A stretch of 5,528 nt of DNA from Fischerella sp. (GTDB taxonomy: Bacteria > Cyanobacteriota > Cyanobacteriia > Cyanobacteriales > Nostocaceae): assembly GCA_026419705.1 (NCBI GenBank), contig JANZYY010000377.1, positions 1 through 5,528 of the forward strand. Direction: 5' to 3'. How positions within the stretch are numbered: the first letter of the stretch is position 1; the number at the start of each line of letters is the position of its first letter. The translations under genes were made by a program, and so were the position numbers. Positions 4,480 to 5,528 of this stretch are shown one piece after another. Below the pieces are notes generated by a model. That model worked only from the letters and a program-made list of their open reading frames with translations, had not been told where the DNA came from and searched no databases.

Positions 4480-5528
4480 ATGCGAACAATTGCGGAAATC
4501 AACGAAAAAATTAGCTGCAAACGTGCAGTAGTGCTAACAGTTGAAGAATTAAAAACAAAAGTTGCAGAAGTCGGTGTTGCCAAAGTTGCCAAGGAAGTAG
4601 ATGTGATCGCTACTGGCACTTTTGAACCGATGGAATCTAGCGGTGCAATTATTAACCTTGGACACACCGATCCTCCAATAAAAATTCGTCGCTGCTGGTT
4701 GGATGGTGTGCCGGCATATGCTGGTTTTGGGGCAGTCGATTTATACCTGGGCGCAAGTTGTGCCGTAGAAGCGAATGACGGAGAGGAAGTCCGCGAACGT
4801 GGCGGCGGTCACGTGATTGAGGATTTAATTGCAGGTAAACCAATACACGTACGCGCCCAAGGGCAAGTAACTGATTGTTACCCTAGGGCTACCTTTGAAA
4901 CGACGATTACCCGCGATACTATTAATCAGTTTTATTTATTTAATCCCAGGAATCTTTATCAAAATTTTATTGTGGGGGTGAATGGAGGCGATCGCCCACT
5001 TTTTACCTATCTCGGGCCTTTACATCCACGTTTGAGCAATGCGGTTTACTCTAACCCTGGTGCTATTTCCCCTCTCCTTAACGACCCTGACCTGCAACTG
5101 GTGGGTATTGGTACGCGGATTTTCTTAGGCGGCGGGATTGGCTATGTCGCATGGGAAGGAACTCAGCATTTCCCTTTACAAAAGCGTTTGCCCAATCGCA
5201 CGCCGATCGGACCGGCTGCAACTTTAGCTTTAATCGGTGACGCCAAGCAAATGGATGCTCGTTGGGTACGGGGTTGTTACTTTAAAAATTACGGTCCTTC
5301 TCTAATGTTGGGTGTAGGCGTACCACTTCCCGTGTTAAGCGAGGAAGTAGTAGCCAGATGTGCAGTTAGTGACAAAGACTTAGTAGCACCAATCGTAGAC
5401 TTTTCTATTCCTCGGCGGGTGCGTCCTACCTTTGGCTTGGTGAGTTATGCTCAACTCAAATCCGGACGCATAGTCATTGAAGGCAAGACAGTGCGTACTG
5501 CACCTGTTGTGAGTCTATTTCTCTCCCG
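4480..5528 (+). CDS. DUF39/HcyBio (COG1900) homocysteine biosynthesis family protein, C-terminus outside window
   Basis: An open frame of 349 codons runs from ATG 4480 to the window edge; family members are near 400 residues, so roughly the last tenth is missing. Recognisable segments: MRTIAEINEKI (1-11), VDVIATGTFEPMESSGAI (40-57), NLGHTDPPIKIRRCWLDGVP (59-78), VTDCYPR (130-136) with Cys133, GIGTRIFLGGGIGYVAWEGTQH and FKNYGPSLMLGVGVPLP. In methanogens such proteins (MA1821, MJ0100) act with a NIL-ferredoxin partner to convert aspartate semialdehyde plus sulfide to homocysteine. Cyanobacterial members are widespread, but their role is less clear. Cysteines here are at 13, 72, 94, 133 and in RGCYFKN and ARCAVS further on. 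Glu52 in PMESSGA stands where I recall Cys in methanogen proteins. No Shine-Dalgarno precedes ATG; a TTG at 4459 has an AGGG six bases upstream, but the MRTIAEINEK start fits the family better. No partner gene is visible. Confidence 0.88.
   Translation, partial: MRTIAEINEKISCKRAVVLTVEELKTKVAEVGVAKVAKEVDVIATGTFEPMESSGAIINLGHTDPPIKIRRCWLDGVPAYAGFGAVDLYLGASCAVEANDGEEVRERGGGHVIEDLIAGKPIHVRAQGQVTDCYPRATFETTITRDTINQFYLFNPRNLYQNFIVGVNGGDRPLFTYLGPLHPRLSNAVYSNPGAISPLLNDPDLQLVGIGTRIFLGGGIGYVAWEGTQHFPLQKRLPNRTPIGPAATLALIGDAKQMDARWVRGCYFKNYGPSLMLGVGVPLPVLSEEVVARCAVSDKDLVAPIVDFSIPRRVRPTFGLVSYAQLKSGRIVIEGKTVRTAPVVSLFLS
4988..4995. repeat. HIP1 site (GCGATCGC)
   Basis: Perfect HIP1 octamer inside the DUF39 gene (NGGDRP region). 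Near-matches also occur, for example GCGATCGT at 4108 in malQ. Confidence 0.9.

Noticed and set aside
4288..4843. Three overlapping minus-strand open frames (4288-4473, 4362-4667, 4652-4843).
   Set aside because: They run antisense over the DUF39 gene and through the repeat-filled gap; composition is low-complexity and no family is recognisable.

Overview
The window looks like chromosomal DNA from a filamentous, probably heterocyst-forming (Nostocales-type) cyanobacterium. Four lines of evidence point that way. There are four perfect HIP1 octamers (GCGATCGC). Degenerate tandem heptamers of the STRR kind lie between genes. The genes are moderately AT-rich and widely spaced. The protein sequences also read as cyanobacterial. 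No tRNA, rRNA, CRISPR array, transposase or phage gene is visible.

Layout. Three genes lie on the minus strand in the left half. Positions 1-1336 hold the N-terminal 445 residues of a STAND-class (NB-ARC/AAA_16-like) signalling ATPase whose C-terminal part lies beyond the window. Positions 1485-1883 encode a complete RidA-family enamine/imine deaminase with a recognisable -35/-10 promoter upstream. Positions 2226-2663 encode a complete Nudix hydrolase. A 342-bp AT-rich gap separates the last two. Two genes lie on the plus strand in the right half: a complete malQ (4-alpha-glucanotransferase, GH77) at 2776-4284, and the first 349 codons of a DUF39/HcyBio (COG1900) 'homocysteine biosynthesis' protein from 4480 to the window end. 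The Nudix gene and malQ are divergent across 112 bp.

Working together. This is an ordinary mix of housekeeping metabolism: glycogen/maltodextrin turnover (MalQ), metabolite repair (RidA, Nudix) and sulfur-amino-acid chemistry (DUF39). It sits beside one accessory-type gene, the STAND ATPase. Gene spacing (148, 342, 112 and 195 bp) argues against one tight operon, and I see no convincing functional link between the two halves.

Most interesting parts. (1) The 4285-4479 gap holds a 35-bp heptamer array, then a 96-bp element bounded by perfect 11-bp inverted repeats with nested internal stems. Different copies of a TTGCCC-type heptamer flank that element, which looks like a small foldback element inserted into a heptamer array. 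(2) A heptamer array runs in register over the start codon of the Nudix gene. (3) The STAND ATPase has an unusually long stretch between Walker A and Walker B and a small helical N-terminal domain. (4) The DUF39 protein appears to have Glu where, from memory, the methanogen enzymes have a cysteine. I did not find clear evidence of a complete new multi-gene system; the STAND gene is the only plausible part of one, and its context is cut off.
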